The notes under the pieces: generated by a model
What the model was told of the DNA's origin: nothing
Databases searched by the model: none
Seen by the model: only the letters and a program-made list of their open reading frames with translations
Made by a program: the position numbers and the translations under genes
Assembly: GCA_963835165.1 (NCBI GenBank)
Contig: CAWIGD010000039.1
Location: 19,316-83,315, forward strand
Source of the DNA: VAZQ01 sp963835165
Lineage (GTDB): Bacteria > Pseudomonadota > Alphaproteobacteria > Rhizobiales > Xanthobacteraceae
Reading direction: 5' to 3'
DNA length: 64,000 bases
Part shown: one piece after another, positions 25,361 to 34,545 of the stretch
How positions within the stretch are numbered: position 1 is the stretch's first letter
Layout of the letters: each line of letters begins with the position of its first letter

Positions 25361-26548
25361 ATGTCAGTCCGAGCGGGACGCGAGTTCCTGGCGATCCCTG
25401 GTCCCACCACGGTACCCGATGAAGTCTTGCGGGCGATGCATCGCCCCGCCGTCGACATCTATTCCGGCTCACTGGTGCAGCTCACGGATAGCTTGCTGAG
25501 CGACCTGAGCAGCTTGTTCCGAACCAAGGGTCGGTCGTACATCTACATCGCTAACGGGCATGGCGCATGGGAGGCCGCGCTGACCAACGTGCTCTCGAAG
25601 GGGGACAAAATTTTGGTGTTGGAAAGCGGGCGCTTCGCGGTCGGTTGGGGCGATGCTGCGGCCGGGCTTGGAGTCGAGGTCGAGGTCCTCAAGGGGGATT
25701 GGCGTCGCGCGGTGCGTCCGGCCGAAGTCGAGGCGCGCCTGCGCAGGGACAAGGCGGGCAAGATCAAAGCAGTATTGGTCGTCCAGGTTGATACCGCCTC
25801 GGGTGCCGCCAACGACATCGATGCGATCGGTCAGGCGATCAAAGCTGCGCGGCATCAAGCTTTGTTCATGGTGGATGTGGTCGCCTCGCTGGGCTGCGTG
25901 CCGTTCGAGATGGACGCTTGGGGCGTCGATGTTGCAGTCGCGGGATCGCAGAAGGGCCTGATGACGCCACCCGGCCTCGGCTTTGTGGCCGTCAACCAGC
26001 GCGCGCGCGAAGTCCACGCGCGCGCCGGCTTGCGGACTCCGTATTGGGATTGGACTGCGCGTGACGGCAACATGCATTACCAGAAATACGCAGGCACTCC
26101 GCCCGAGCACCTCATGTTCGGGCTGCGGCAGGCGCTGGACATGCTGTTCGAGGAAGGCCTCGATAATGTCTTTCTGCGACATCGCCTGCTGGCGGAGGCG
26201 GTCCGCCGCGCCGTCGCGAGATGGTCGCAAGGACAATCATTCGGGTTCGGCATTGCGGAACCGGACGAGCGTTCTGACACGGTGACGACCGTCCTGATGA
26301 ACGGCTCGGGCGACCCACGCCCCCTGATCGATTATTGCAACGAGAAGTGCGGGGTTGTGCTCGGAATTGGCATCGGTGCGCTATCAGGCAAGGCTTTTCG
26401 CATTGCCCACATGGGCCACGTCAATGCCCCGATGATCCTGGGTACGCTCGGTGTGATCGAAGTCGGGCTCAGGGCTCTGCGCATGCCGCACGGCACTGGC
26501 GGCGTGCAGGCCGCGATCGAGTGGCTTGGGGAGAGTGTCAGTGCGTAG
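25361..26548 (+). CDS. Alanine/serine-glyoxylate aminotransferase family protein
   Basis: A 395-residue PLP enzyme of aminotransferase class V. The start motif is FLAIPGPTTVPDEVLRAM. The glycine-rich phosphate site lies in IANGHGAWEAAL, the aspartate in FMVDVVASLGC, and the PLP lysine in AVAGSQKGLMTPPG (K198). The C-terminal FRIAHMGHVNAPM segment with its Arg is typical of serine-glyoxylate aminotransferase. It transfers an amino group from serine or alanine to glyoxylate. Ends 12 bp before the convergent end of a Bug gene. It may feed or drain glyoxylate made by catabolic enzymes nearby (inference). Confidence 0.9.
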   Translation: MSVRAGREFLAIPGPTTVPDEVLRAMHRPAVDIYSGSLVQLTDSLLSDLSSLFRTKGRSYIYIANGHGAWEAALTNVLSKGDKILVLESGRFAVGWGDAAAGLGVEVEVLKGDWRRAVRPAEVEARLRRDKAGKIKAVLVVQVDTASGAANDIDAIGQAIKAARHQALFMVDVVASLGCVPFEMDAWGVDVAVAGSQKGLMTPPGLGFVAVNQRAREVHARAGLRTPYWDWTARDGNMHYQKYAGTPPEHLMFGLRQALDMLFEEGLDNVFLRHRLLAEAVRRAVARWSQGQSFGFGIAEPDERSDTVTTVLMNGSGDPRPLIDYCNEKCGVVLGIGIGALSGKAFRIAHMGHVNAPMILGTLGVIEVGLRALRMPHGTGGVQAAIEWLGESVSA

Positions 26549-26560
26549 ATCCGCTGAACG

Positions 26561-27532
26561 CTATTCCGCCTTGATATTCAATTCGCGGATCACGCGGGCA
26601 TAATCTTCGTAGCGTTTGCGAAGTAACGCTCCGAACTCAGAACCGCAGATCCCGACGGGAGAGAGACCCTGCAGCTCGAGCTTCGGCTTCATGTCGGGCG
26701 AATTGATTGCGGCTGCGGCCCAGCCGGAAAGTTGGGCAAGCGAATCCTGTGGTGTCTTGGCGGGTGCCACCAAGCCGTACCAGATTTCATCCTCGTAATC
26801 CTTCAAACCAAGCTCGGTGATGGTCGGGACATCCGGCAGCGCCGCAGCGCGGGTTCGTGAGGTGGTGGCGAGGGCGCGCAGCGTGCCGGTTTTCAGCTGC
26901 TCCACGACGGTCGGATAGTCCGCGAACACCGCGGTCAGGTGCCCGCCCAACAGGGCGTTAATGGCCGGTCCCGAGCCGGCATAGGGAACATAAGTCATGT
27001 TAACTCCCGCAGCGCGCTTCAATACTTCGAACGCAATGTGCAAAGAAGAACCGGGCCCGCCGCTTCCCAGTGTCAGCTCGCCGGGCTTGGCTCTCGCCGC
27101 ATCGAGCAGTTCTGCGACCGTGCGATAGGGTGATGCGCTGTTGGTGACCAGGACGATGGGCGTGGCGGCGAGATGGCAAATCGGCTCGAAACCGGTCAAT
27201 GCATCATAGCTTACTTTTCTCAAAGTCGGATTGATGACGAACGAAGGCGCCACGACCAGAACCGTGTTCCCGTCGGGCGCCGCACGTGCCACTGCTTCCG
27301 TCCCGATCAGCGTGCCGGCCCCGGGGCGGCTCTCCACGAAAATCGTCTGTCCGTTGACGCGGCCGATCTGCTCGGCCAGGAGCCGACCGAGTATATCGGG
27401 ACCGCTCCCAGGCGCGTAAGGAACCACGATCTTGATGGTTCTCGCGGCCTGACCCCATCCGACAGAGGCGGACAGCAATAGAGACAAGAGGCTTAATGTG
27501 ACAGCGGTTCGACCTCGGCAACGACGAGTCAT
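26561..27532 (-). CDS. Bug/TctC-family tripartite tricarboxylate transporter binding protein
   Basis: A 323-residue periplasmic binding protein. The start ATG gives MTRRCRGRTAVTLSLLSLLL, a basic then hydrophobic leader ending near GWG-Q. Bug landmarks follow in order: IKIVVPYAPGSGPDILGR, RAAPDGNTVLVV, YVPYAGSGPAINALLGG and ALPDVPTITELGL. Bug proteins bind carboxylates or amides and work with TctAB membrane proteins or as sensors. No tctAB gene exists in the window. It is the first of seven Bug domains here and the most divergent in its N-terminal motif (PYAPGSG instead of PFAAGG). Confidence 0.88.
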   Translation of the reverse strand: MTRRCRGRTAVTLSLLSLLLSASVGWGQAARTIKIVVPYAPGSGPDILGRLLAEQIGRVNGQTIFVESRPGAGTLIGTEAVARAAPDGNTVLVVAPSFVINPTLRKVSYDALTGFEPICHLAATPIVLVTNSASPYRTVAELLDAARAKPGELTLGSGGPGSSLHIAFEVLKRAAGVNMTYVPYAGSGPAINALLGGHLTAVFADYPTVVEQLKTGTLRALATTSRTRAAALPDVPTITELGLKDYEDEIWYGLVAPAKTPQDSLAQLSGWAAAAINSPDMKPKLELQGLSPVGICGSEFGALLRKRYEDYARVIRELNIKAE

Positions 27533-27667
27533 AGGTTTGCTCCCGGCAGGGGCGGATCTACCTAGTGCGGAACAACGTACGGTAAAATGGGAGAGCAGGA
27601 AATACCGAAGGTCCAAACCCCTTCAAGTTGCGCTTCTTCGCTCCTTCGTTCGGCCACGAATGCGCTC

Positions 27668-28483
27668 TCACCCTGCTACCAGACGAAAGCGTTCCCACGC
27701 TGTCGGTGTTTCCCTTAGCACCGACGACCAGCCGGCGTGTCCTTGGCGAGGCTCAATGAGGCGCCCGGCGAAGGCGAATTCGGCGAAATTCGCGGCGAAA
27801 GGAAACGGCGACATCTCGTATACACCCGGTTCTCGCGGACGGACCGTGATGCTCACGTCCTGGCCGGTGTTCAACGGCACGTGTTCGAATTTTTGCTCCA
27901 CGCGTTCGTTTGGATGCACGCGGTTGAAATAGAGCGCCAGCGTGTCGAAGAATTGAAGCTGTTTGTAATTCTGGAACAGGTGCTTTTCCTCGAGCCACGC
28001 CATCGCCTGTGGCTCTGCCTCGATCTCGGCCTTGAGCCTGTCCTGCCGGATGAGCTCGCCATCGAGCATCCGTTCGGCCAACGGCCGGTCCTGCAGCGGA
28101 ATTCTGTCGATCAGTACAAGGTTCGAAAGTCCGTAGCGCCCATTGTAGAGACCCCAACTGTGCATGCTCGACAGCAGCCCGCAGTAAGGGTGCCGCCGCT
28201 CGTTGAAGTCAGGTGATCGCCGGCTCGTGACCGTGATGTACTCGGCCGGTGTCTCGACCAGATTGTAGGGCAGGCCGGTATTTTCGTCGGTTACGGGGTC
28301 GCGGTCGAACTCGGCCCATCCCTCGTCATGGTGTGAAACGACGTAGAACAGCAGATCGTCGGGCTGCGGCGCTTCGAAACGATCATTGCCGAAGGCACGG
28401 GCGAACTGGCCGGAGAGCGCGGTGTGCTCGTGCATCATGATGGCCAGGTGCGGCTTGCCGGCAGGTGCCGTCTGAATGATCAT
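27668..28483 (-). CDS. DUF3891-type protein
   Basis: A 271-residue soluble protein recognised from the pattern MMHEHTALSGQFARAFGND near the start and FYVVSHHDEGWAEFDRD (HHDxGW) further on, as in proteins annotated DUF3891. Histidine- and aspartate-rich motifs suggest a metal-binding active site, but no activity is known to me. The start ATG has GGGGAG nine bases upstream; a TTG two codons earlier is less likely. It lies between a Bug gene and an ABC-type binding protein on the same strand, with about 60-135 bp gaps, and probably belongs to the same transcript. It may be a catabolic enzyme for the ligand that the neighbours bind (inference). Confidence 0.7.
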   Translation of the reverse strand: MIIQTAPAGKPHLAIMMHEHTALSGQFARAFGNDRFEAPQPDDLLFYVVSHHDEGWAEFDRDPVTDENTGLPYNLVETPAEYITVTSRRSPDFNERRHPYCGLLSSMHSWGLYNGRYGLSNLVLIDRIPLQDRPLAERMLDGELIRQDRLKAEIEAEPQAMAWLEEKHLFQNYKQLQFFDTLALYFNRVHPNERVEQKFEHVPLNTGQDVSITVRPREPGVYEMSPFPFAANFAEFAFAGRLIEPRQGHAGWSSVLRETPTAWERFRLVAG

Positions 28484-28546
28484 CGCCAAAGCTCCCCAAA
28501 TTCGTTCTTGCCGACGCAGCGTTCTTGGTCCTCCGTTGGAGGCGCG

Positions 28547-29620
28547 CTATGAGGCGAGCCATTGCATGAACCGCTGCTCGATCTGAACAATCCTGTCTGC
28601 CTCCCACTGATCGTCCTCCCGGACCGAAATCGCTTGGTTGTCCTCGTAGGTCGGCAACTGGACGGCGATATCCTTGGGGATGAAGGCATAGGCATCCGGA
28701 TGTATCGGACCGTAGAAGAGCCGCGTGTTGAACTCGGCCTGCGGCTTGGCCTGCGAGGCGAACGCGATCAGCTCCCACGCGAGCTTGCGGTTTGGCGCTC
28801 CCTTGAGCACGGACCACGTGCTCGTACTACGAACCGCCCCGTTCCAAACGATCTCGACCGGAACGCCCTGCTGCTTGAGCTCGCTCGCGCGCGCGTTCCA
28901 AATCGACATCATGTCGACTTCACCATCGCGGATGAGCTGCTGCGATTGGGTACCCTCACGCCACCACACTTTGACGTGCGGTTTGATCTGGTCGAGCTTG
29001 TTGAAGGCGCGGTCGATGTCGAGGGGGTAGAGCTGATCGCGCGGGACCCCGTCGGCGAGCAGCGCGAAGATCAGCGTTCGGGGCGAATCGCTCAGGCACA
29101 GGCTGCGGTTGCCCGGGAATCGCTTGACGTCCCAGAAATCCGCCCACGACCGGGGACTGCCGTCGCGATATTTGTCGCTGCGATAGCAAAGGGCCGTGCC
29201 GATAATATTTTGCGCGATGCCATACCCATCGGCGACAACGGCATTTGGCGGCAGGGCATCCTTGTTGACGATCGTCCAATCGATCGGCTCCGCCAGGCCC
29301 TCCCGGCTCGCCCGCAGCCACTGCATGGAGTTGACCGACGTCATATCGAACTCGTAGGTGCGGCTCTGCACCTGGGCCTTGATCTTGCCGTAGGCGACCG
29401 GCGTGACGGTGCGGATCTGGATGCCTGTCGCCGCGGTGAAGGGTTTGAAGAAGGCGGCATCCTGAGCAGCCGTATAGCTCCCGCCCCAGGAGTTCACATA
29501 TAAGGTCCGCGTTTGAGCGATCGTGCGGTCAGTGATGATGAGAGGGCCGAAAGCCGCCGCGGCGCCAGCTTTCTGCAAGAAGCTGCGGCGCATCCGGTCG
29601 AAATGCCAGGTGGTTTTCAT
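28547..29620 (-). CDS. Extracellular solute-binding protein (PotD-like), orphan, Tat-type leader
   Basis: A 357-residue binding protein. Its leader MRRSFLQKAGAAAAFGPLII, about 10 residues after the start, has an RR pair and looks Tat- or Sec-dependent. The mature part starts RTLYVNSWGGSYTAAQDAAF and contains a VKVWWREGTQSQQLIRDGEV segment like the 'spermidine/putrescine-like' family. AGGAGG precedes the ATG at 29620. It is not next to any permease or ATPase. The related protein at 20404-21429 does have its transporter, so this one could share that transporter or use one elsewhere. Confidence 0.87.
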   Translation of the reverse strand: MKTTWHFDRMRRSFLQKAGAAAAFGPLIITDRTIAQTRTLYVNSWGGSYTAAQDAAFFKPFTAATGIQIRTVTPVAYGKIKAQVQSRTYEFDMTSVNSMQWLRASREGLAEPIDWTIVNKDALPPNAVVADGYGIAQNIIGTALCYRSDKYRDGSPRSWADFWDVKRFPGNRSLCLSDSPRTLIFALLADGVPRDQLYPLDIDRAFNKLDQIKPHVKVWWREGTQSQQLIRDGEVDMMSIWNARASELKQQGVPVEIVWNGAVRSTSTWSVLKGAPNRKLAWELIAFASQAKPQAEFNTRLFYGPIHPDAYAFIPKDIAVQLPTYEDNQAISVREDDQWEADRIVQIEQRFMQWLAS

Positions 29621-29738
29621 CCGCTGCCTCCTGCCCGGCGTATGCCGTCCCGTCATCCCGTTTGTCGACTACGAGCGCATTCGGCTGCTGAGCGAGAACA
29701 CGTGCCTTCGTGGCCGCCGGTTGCGGTGAAGCAATCCT

Positions 29739-30710
29739 TCACTCCGCCTTGATGTTGGCATCCCGGATGATCGGCCACCATTTCTCGGTCTCGGTCGACT
29801 GATAGGCGCCAAGCGCCTCGGGCGTCTGCTGTTCGCGCGGAAAAATCTCCTGGCCGACATCCGCAAGCCGCTTGCGCACCGCCGGATCGGCCAAGGTCTC
29901 CACCACGGCGGTATTGAGCTTGGCGATGACGCTCTTCGGCGTCGTCTTCGGCACCCAGATCGCGTGCCAGGACAAGACGTGGAAACCAGGCAGTCCGGCC
30001 TCGTCCACCGTGGGAACATCAGGCGCTGCCGCCGATCGGCTCTTGGCCGTGATCGCATAAGCCTTGACCGTGCCGGCACGCACCTGCGGTGTGGAACTGG
30101 CCGCGAGGTCGATCATCATGTCGATCTGTCCAGCCAACAAATCCTGCATCCCGGGGCCGCTGCCGCGATAGGGCACGAACTGGAAGCGCGTACCCGTCGC
30201 TTTCTGGAAGAAGACGCCTGCGACATGCGACGCGCCCCCGGCTCCGGCCGTCGCCTGCGTCGCCGTGTGGGGGCGCGCCTTCAGCCATGCGATCAAATCC
30301 ATCAAGTCTTTCGGGGGTAGGGTCTTCTTTCCGATCACAAGCAGCGGTTGGGCTGCGACCAATGACACCGGCTCGAAATCGTTCAGCGGGTCGTACGGCA
30401 GCGCAAAAATGGCGGCGTTCAGGACGTGCGTAGGCCAACTGCCCAGGATGAGCGTGTAGCCATCAGGTGCGGCGCGGGCGACCCGGCCGACGCCGATGTT
30501 GCCCGAAGCGCCTCCCACGTTTTCAATGATGACCGATTGACCAAGCGGCCCTCGCATCCCGTCGGCCATGATGCGGCCGATCGTGTCGGACGACCCGCCC
30601 GCGGCAAACGGCACCACCATCGTGACGGGGCGTGCGGGGTAGACTTGGGCGGTCGCGCTGCCGGCCGCCGAACTGGCAATGAATGCGACGGCAATCAGCG
30701 GCTTCCACAT
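29739..30710 (-). CDS. Bug/TctC-family binding protein
   Basis: A 323-residue protein with a Sec leader (MWKPLIAVAFIASSAAGSAT, then AQ) followed by the Bug core: ARPVTMVVPFAAGGSSDTIG, RAAPDGYTLILG, FVPYRGSGPGMQDLLAGQID and AAPDVPTVDEAGL. Start chosen at ATG 30710 with GAGGG upstream; the ATG at 30725 has no site. It is divergent from the Mo-hydroxylase operon that starts at 31005, which suggests its ligand may be a substrate of that enzyme (inference). Confidence 0.9.
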   Translation of the reverse strand: MWKPLIAVAFIASSAAGSATAQVYPARPVTMVVPFAAGGSSDTIGRIMADGMRGPLGQSVIIENVGGASGNIGVGRVARAAPDGYTLILGSWPTHVLNAAIFALPYDPLNDFEPVSLVAAQPLLVIGKKTLPPKDLMDLIAWLKARPHTATQATAGAGGASHVAGVFFQKATGTRFQFVPYRGSGPGMQDLLAGQIDMMIDLAASSTPQVRAGTVKAYAITAKSRSAAAPDVPTVDEAGLPGFHVLSWHAIWVPKTTPKSVIAKLNTAVVETLADPAVRKRLADVGQEIFPREQQTPEALGAYQSTETEKWWPIIRDANIKAE

Positions 30711-31004
30711 GGCTGGCACCCTCATGATCGCGACGGTGATGAAGTCTGCCCGGCGATATCGTATCTGACGCCCGGCAGTCGGTCAGGCGCGCCTTGTCAC
30801 GCGTGCTGCCGACAATCCTAGGCGTTCCAAATCCATTGCGCTACGCGCTCTGCGCCCGATCCGAGTTGCCCGTCCGTCTGCTTTACACGCCGAAAAATGC
30901 ATGTATCACTCAAAGCGCTACGGGCGTAGGGAGAGACTTCGGCGGGCGGCAATTCGGCACAGTGCCGAATCGATCGAGTGCCGGACGGCTGACACGGGTC
31001 CGAG

Positions 31005-31862
31005 ATGAAGGTTGCTCCCTTCCGATACCATGCACCGCAAACCATCGACGAAGCGGTCAGCCTTCTGGCTGAAGTCGCGCCGCTCGACGGACGTATCCTG
31101 GCAGGTGGCCAAAGTCTCGTTCCGATCATGGCATTCCGATTGTCGCGGCCGGCCCATCTCGTTGACATCAACGGCGTTGAGGCCCTGCGGCGGCTTGCCG
31201 TCGATGGCGACCGGCTCTGCATCGGAGCCTGCGTCCGGCATTCGGCGTTCCATCGTCCCGTGGTGGAAGGCCCTTTGGGCAAGCTTCTGTCGACCGTGGT
31301 GCGTCACATTGCGCACTCTCCCATCCGCGCGCGCGGCACCTTTTGCGGCAGCGTCGCGCATGCCGACCCGGCTTCGGAGTGGTGCACCGTTTCAGCGGCG
31401 CTTGGTGCGGAGATGGTGGCGCAGAGCGTTCGCGGGACGCGCGTCATTCCCGCGCATGAGTTTTTCGCAGGGATCATGACGACGAGGCTTGCCGAGGATG
31501 AACTGCTGACCGAGGTGCGCTTGCCGCTGCTCCCGCCCGACACCCACCTCGGCTTTTACGAATTCAACCGTCGTGCCGGCGATTTTGCACTGGCCATGGC
31601 GTTGGCAGTTTACCGTGTCGAAGACGGGCGGATCGTCGCGCCGCGGCTTGCCGTCGGTGGCGCCGAGACCCACGCCCGCAGGATTGCCGAGGCGGAGCAG
31701 GTGCTGGCTGGCCGTGCGCCGTTGGCTGATAGCTTTGCCGCCGCTGCCGGCCGTGCAGCCGATGCGATCGACCCGATGGAAGACGCGCAAACGAGCGCGG
31801 AATATCGCCGCGACCTCGTGCGCACCGTCATGCGCCGTGCATTGGAACAGTCGCTTCTGTGA
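31005..31862 (+). CDS. FAD-binding subunit of a xanthine dehydrogenase/CO dehydrogenase family hydroxylase
   Basis: A 285-residue medium subunit. It starts MKVAPFRYHAPQTIDEAVSL. The FAD motif is ILAGGQSLVPIMAFRLSRP (AGGQSL), and the second motif RGTFCGSVAHADPASEW follows. It lacks the 4Fe-4S cysteines seen in the PaoB-like protein at 6989-8005. The stop overlaps the next start as GTGA (31859-31862). First gene of a plus-strand operon reaching 39190. Confidence 0.92.
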   Translation: MKVAPFRYHAPQTIDEAVSLLAEVAPLDGRILAGGQSLVPIMAFRLSRPAHLVDINGVEALRRLAVDGDRLCIGACVRHSAFHRPVVEGPLGKLLSTVVRHIAHSPIRARGTFCGSVAHADPASEWCTVSAALGAEMVAQSVRGTRVIPAHEFFAGIMTTRLAEDELLTEVRLPLLPPDTHLGFYEFNRRAGDFALAMALAVYRVEDGRIVAPRLAVGGAETHARRIAEAEQVLAGRAPLADSFAAAAGRAADAIDPMEDAQTSAEYRRDLVRTVMRRALEQSLL

Positions 31863-32392
31863 CCGGCGAGACTATCCCTTACACCGACAGTACAATGGCG
31901 GCGATGACTGAAAAGATCGAAATTCGGCTTCACATCAACGGACATGACTACTCTGTTCGGGTAGAGCCGCGAAAGACGCTGGCCGATGTTATCCGCGACG
32001 AATGCGGGCTGACCGGGACGCACATCGGTTGCGAGCACGGCGTCTGTGGCGCATGTACCGTGATCCTTGACGATGAGGCGGTAAGGTCCTGCCTGATGTT
32101 CGCGGTCCAGGCGAAGGGCAAGCGCATCCGGACGGTCGAAGGTCTCGCGGACGGCGACAAGTTGCATCCGATGCAAGACGCGTTCATCGCTCATCATGCG
32201 CTCCAATGCGGCTTTTGCACGCCGGGCTTTTTGATGCTGGCGGTAAACGCGCTGGAAACCAATCCCGATTTGACGGACGAGGAAATTCTCGAGGTTCTAT
32301 CGTCGAACCTCTGCCGCTGCACGGGCTATCAGAACATCGTCAAGGCCGTTCGCAGCACGGCCGCTGACATGCGTGATACGCCAACGCGCTGA
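31859..32392 (+). CDS. 2Fe-2S subunit of the same hydroxylase
   Basis: A 177-residue protein read from a GTG that overlaps the preceding stop. [2Fe-2S] ligands are C58, C63, C66 and C78 (GCEHGVCGACTVIL) and C117, C120, C152 and C154 (QCGFCTPGFL, LCRCTGYQNI). An internal ATG at codon 13 or 16 could be the real start, because the first 15 residues are not family-like. It carries electrons between the molybdenum and FAD subunits. Confidence 0.92.
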   Translation: MTGETIPYTDSTMAAMTEKIEIRLHINGHDYSVRVEPRKTLADVIRDECGLTGTHIGCEHGVCGACTVILDDEAVRSCLMFAVQAKGKRIRTVEGLADGDKLHPMQDAFIAHHALQCGFCTPGFLMLAVNALETNPDLTDEEILEVLSSNLCRCTGYQNIVKAVRSTAADMRDTPTR

Positions 32393-32443
32393 TCTCTACG
32401 ACCGAATCGTCTTTCATCGCCGAGCTTTCGGTAAGGAGACCGC

Positions 32444-33445
32444 ATGCCGATCGACGTTCATGCCCACTACGTTCCGCCGCAATTGATCGAGGCAGTCGCT
32501 GCCCGCGGAAAGGAGATCGGCGTGCGACTGGTGCAGTCGGGCGGAGCGCCGCCTGCGCTGCATTTCGACTACGGCTTCAAGGTGCGTCCGTTCTTTCCGC
32601 GCCTGATCGAGCCGGTCGGCGAGCGGCTTACATGGCTCGATGAGCAGGGTATCGATGTGCAGATCGTCGGCACCTGGCCGGACATTTTCGGCTACGGCCT
32701 CGCTGCCGAGGCGTGTGTCGCCTGGCATCGGATGCTCAATGACACGCTGGCCGCGTGGTGCGCGGACAACGCTGATCGCTTTGCCTGGATCGGCTCCGTC
32801 CCGCTGATCCAGGCGGAGGCCGCCGCCCAGGAGCTCGAGCGCGCCAGCGCCCACGGCGCCTGCGGCGTGATCATTTCCTCTAACATCGAGAACACCAACA
32901 TCGGCGAGCTCCCGCTGGATGCGTTCTGGCGCAAGGCCGAAGCGCTCGGCATGCCCGTGTTGATCCATCCCGTGCTGGTGGGACCCGCGCCGCGTGCCGC
33001 AAAGTTCGGTCTCGCCCAGGTTGCGCAATACACCTTCGACACCACGCTCGGCATCGGCTCGGTGCTGATGTCCGGCGTGCTGGACCGTTTTCCCGGCTTG
33101 AAGCTGGTGCTGTCGCACGGCGGAGGTGCGTATCCCTATCTCGCCGGCCGTTTCGACATCATGCATCGACGCATGGACCGGGTCGCGCAGGGCGACGTCG
33201 CGGCCAAGGCGCCCTCCGCCTATGCCACGCAGATGGTCTACGACAGCATCGTCCATGCGCCGAAAGCATTGCGGTTCCTGATCGATCTCGTCGGACTTGA
33301 TAATGTCGTGCTTGGGACTGATTATTCATTTCCGCCGGCCGACATGGAGCCGCTCGCGCTGCTGCGAACGGCCGGATTGTCGGCGACCCAGATCGAGGCG
33401 ATTGCCGATGCGAATCCGCGCCGGGTTTTTGCGCGACTGCGTTGA
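32444..33445 (+). CDS. Amidohydrolase (ACMSD-like)
   Basis: A 333-residue TIM-barrel hydrolase/decarboxylase of amidohydrolase family 2. It shows DVHAHYVPP (HxH metal pair, residues 4-12), LIHPVLVG, VLSHGGGAYPYLAGRFD and the catalytic Asp in LGTDYSFP. GGAG lies eight bases upstream of the ATG. Set inside the Mo-hydroxylase operon, it probably acts on the hydroxylated product. Related family members hydrolyse or decarboxylate ring-derived acids. Confidence 0.9.
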   Translation: MPIDVHAHYVPPQLIEAVAARGKEIGVRLVQSGGAPPALHFDYGFKVRPFFPRLIEPVGERLTWLDEQGIDVQIVGTWPDIFGYGLAAEACVAWHRMLNDTLAAWCADNADRFAWIGSVPLIQAEAAAQELERASAHGACGVIISSNIENTNIGELPLDAFWRKAEALGMPVLIHPVLVGPAPRAAKFGLAQVAQYTFDTTLGIGSVLMSGVLDRFPGLKLVLSHGGGAYPYLAGRFDIMHRRMDRVAQGDVAAKAPSAYATQMVYDSIVHAPKALRFLIDLVGLDNVVLGTDYSFPPADMEPLALLRTAGLSATQIEAIADANPRRVFARLR

Positions 33446-33500
33446 TCGGCGTCGGGTTCGTGGCCTGCGAGGCACGCGAGCTGATTGGAGGAGTAAATTG

Positions 33501-34523
33501 ATGATCCTCGCACGGGGGTTCGCCGCACTTGCGGTCGCCAGCCTGATGTCCGGCGGCGGCCAGACCCAAGAGCTCAGATCGGTCAAGATCGGCGTCGTCA
33601 ATTTGAGCACCGACGTCGCGTTCTATATCGCCGAGAAGCGCGGCTATTTCAAAGCGGAAGGGCTCAAGGCCGATTTCGCCTATTTCGATTCCGGCGCCAA
33701 GATGATCGTGCCGCTCGGCACCGGAGCGCTCGACACCGGGGGCGGTGCGACCTCGGCAGGGTTCTACAATGCGGTCGATCGCGGCATCGAGCTTCGCATC
33801 GTGGCCGACAAGGGCATGAGCGTCGACGGCTACGACTACAAGGCGCTGGTGGTGCGCAAGGACCTCGTGGACAGCGGAGCGTTCAAGTCGCTCGCCGATC
33901 TGAAAGGGAAGAAGGTCGCCGTCGTCGCCCAGGGCGCGGCCGACGAATCGGTGCTGCACCAGGCGCTGCTCAAGGGCGGGCTCCAGGACGCCGACATTGA
34001 GCGCGTCTTCATCCCGTTCTCGCAACAGCTGATCGCGCTGCAAAACAAGGGCATCGACGCGGCGATCGCGGGCGAACCAGATATCACGCACATGCTGCGG
34101 ACGGGCGTCGCCGTGCGTTTCGCGGGTCTGTCGCAGTTCTATCCGCACGAGGCTGCCTATGTGCTCTACAGCGGCAAGTTCGCGCAGGACAAGGAGACGG
34201 GCGTCAAGTTCCTCAAGGCATATTTACGCGCCGTACGCGACTACGACCGTGCCCTCAAGGACGGCAAGATTGCCGGACCAGGCGGCGAAGAGATCGTGCA
34301 AATGCTCGGGGAGATGACCGGCGTGAAGGACCTGTCGATCTTCCGTGACGCCGTCCCGCCCTATATCGATCCGAACGGCGCCCTCTACATGACGGCCCTG
34401 CAAACGGACCTCGACTATTTCAAGCAGCTCGGGCTGGTGAAAAAGGACGTGACGCTCACGCGCGTGATCGATCGCTCGTTCGCCGAAGCGGCCGCCGCCC
34501 AGCTCGGCCCATACAAGAAATAG
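33501..34523 (+). CDS. ABC transporter substrate-binding protein, NMT1/SsuA-like
   Basis: A 340-residue periplasmic binding protein with a short leader (MILARGFAALAVASLMSGGG). Core segments are KIGVVNLSTDVAFYIAEKRG then YFKAEGLKADFAYFDSGAKM, and GKKVAVVAQGAADESVLHQA. GGAGGAG precedes the ATG at 33501. No SsuBC-type permease or ATPase genes are nearby. It sits between the amidohydrolase and the first large molybdenum subunit and probably binds the substrate of that pathway. Confidence 0.87.
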   Translation: MILARGFAALAVASLMSGGGQTQELRSVKIGVVNLSTDVAFYIAEKRGYFKAEGLKADFAYFDSGAKMIVPLGTGALDTGGGATSAGFYNAVDRGIELRIVADKGMSVDGYDYKALVVRKDLVDSGAFKSLADLKGKKVAVVAQGAADESVLHQALLKGGLQDADIERVFIPFSQQLIALQNKGIDAAIAGEPDITHMLRTGVAVRFAGLSQFYPHEAAYVLYSGKFAQDKETGVKFLKAYLRAVRDYDRALKDGKIAGPGGEEIVQMLGEMTGVKDLSIFRDAVPPYIDPNGALYMTALQTDLDYFKQLGLVKKDVTLTRVIDRSFAEAAAAQLGPYKK

Positions 34524-34545
34524 CTGTGACCGCAGCGCGGGCCCG

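Noticed and set aside
30882..30909. TTTACA-N16-TATCAC as a promoter for the Mo-hydroxylase operon
   Set aside because: Reasonable spacing but poor -10 match and 95 bp from the start codon; not enough to call.
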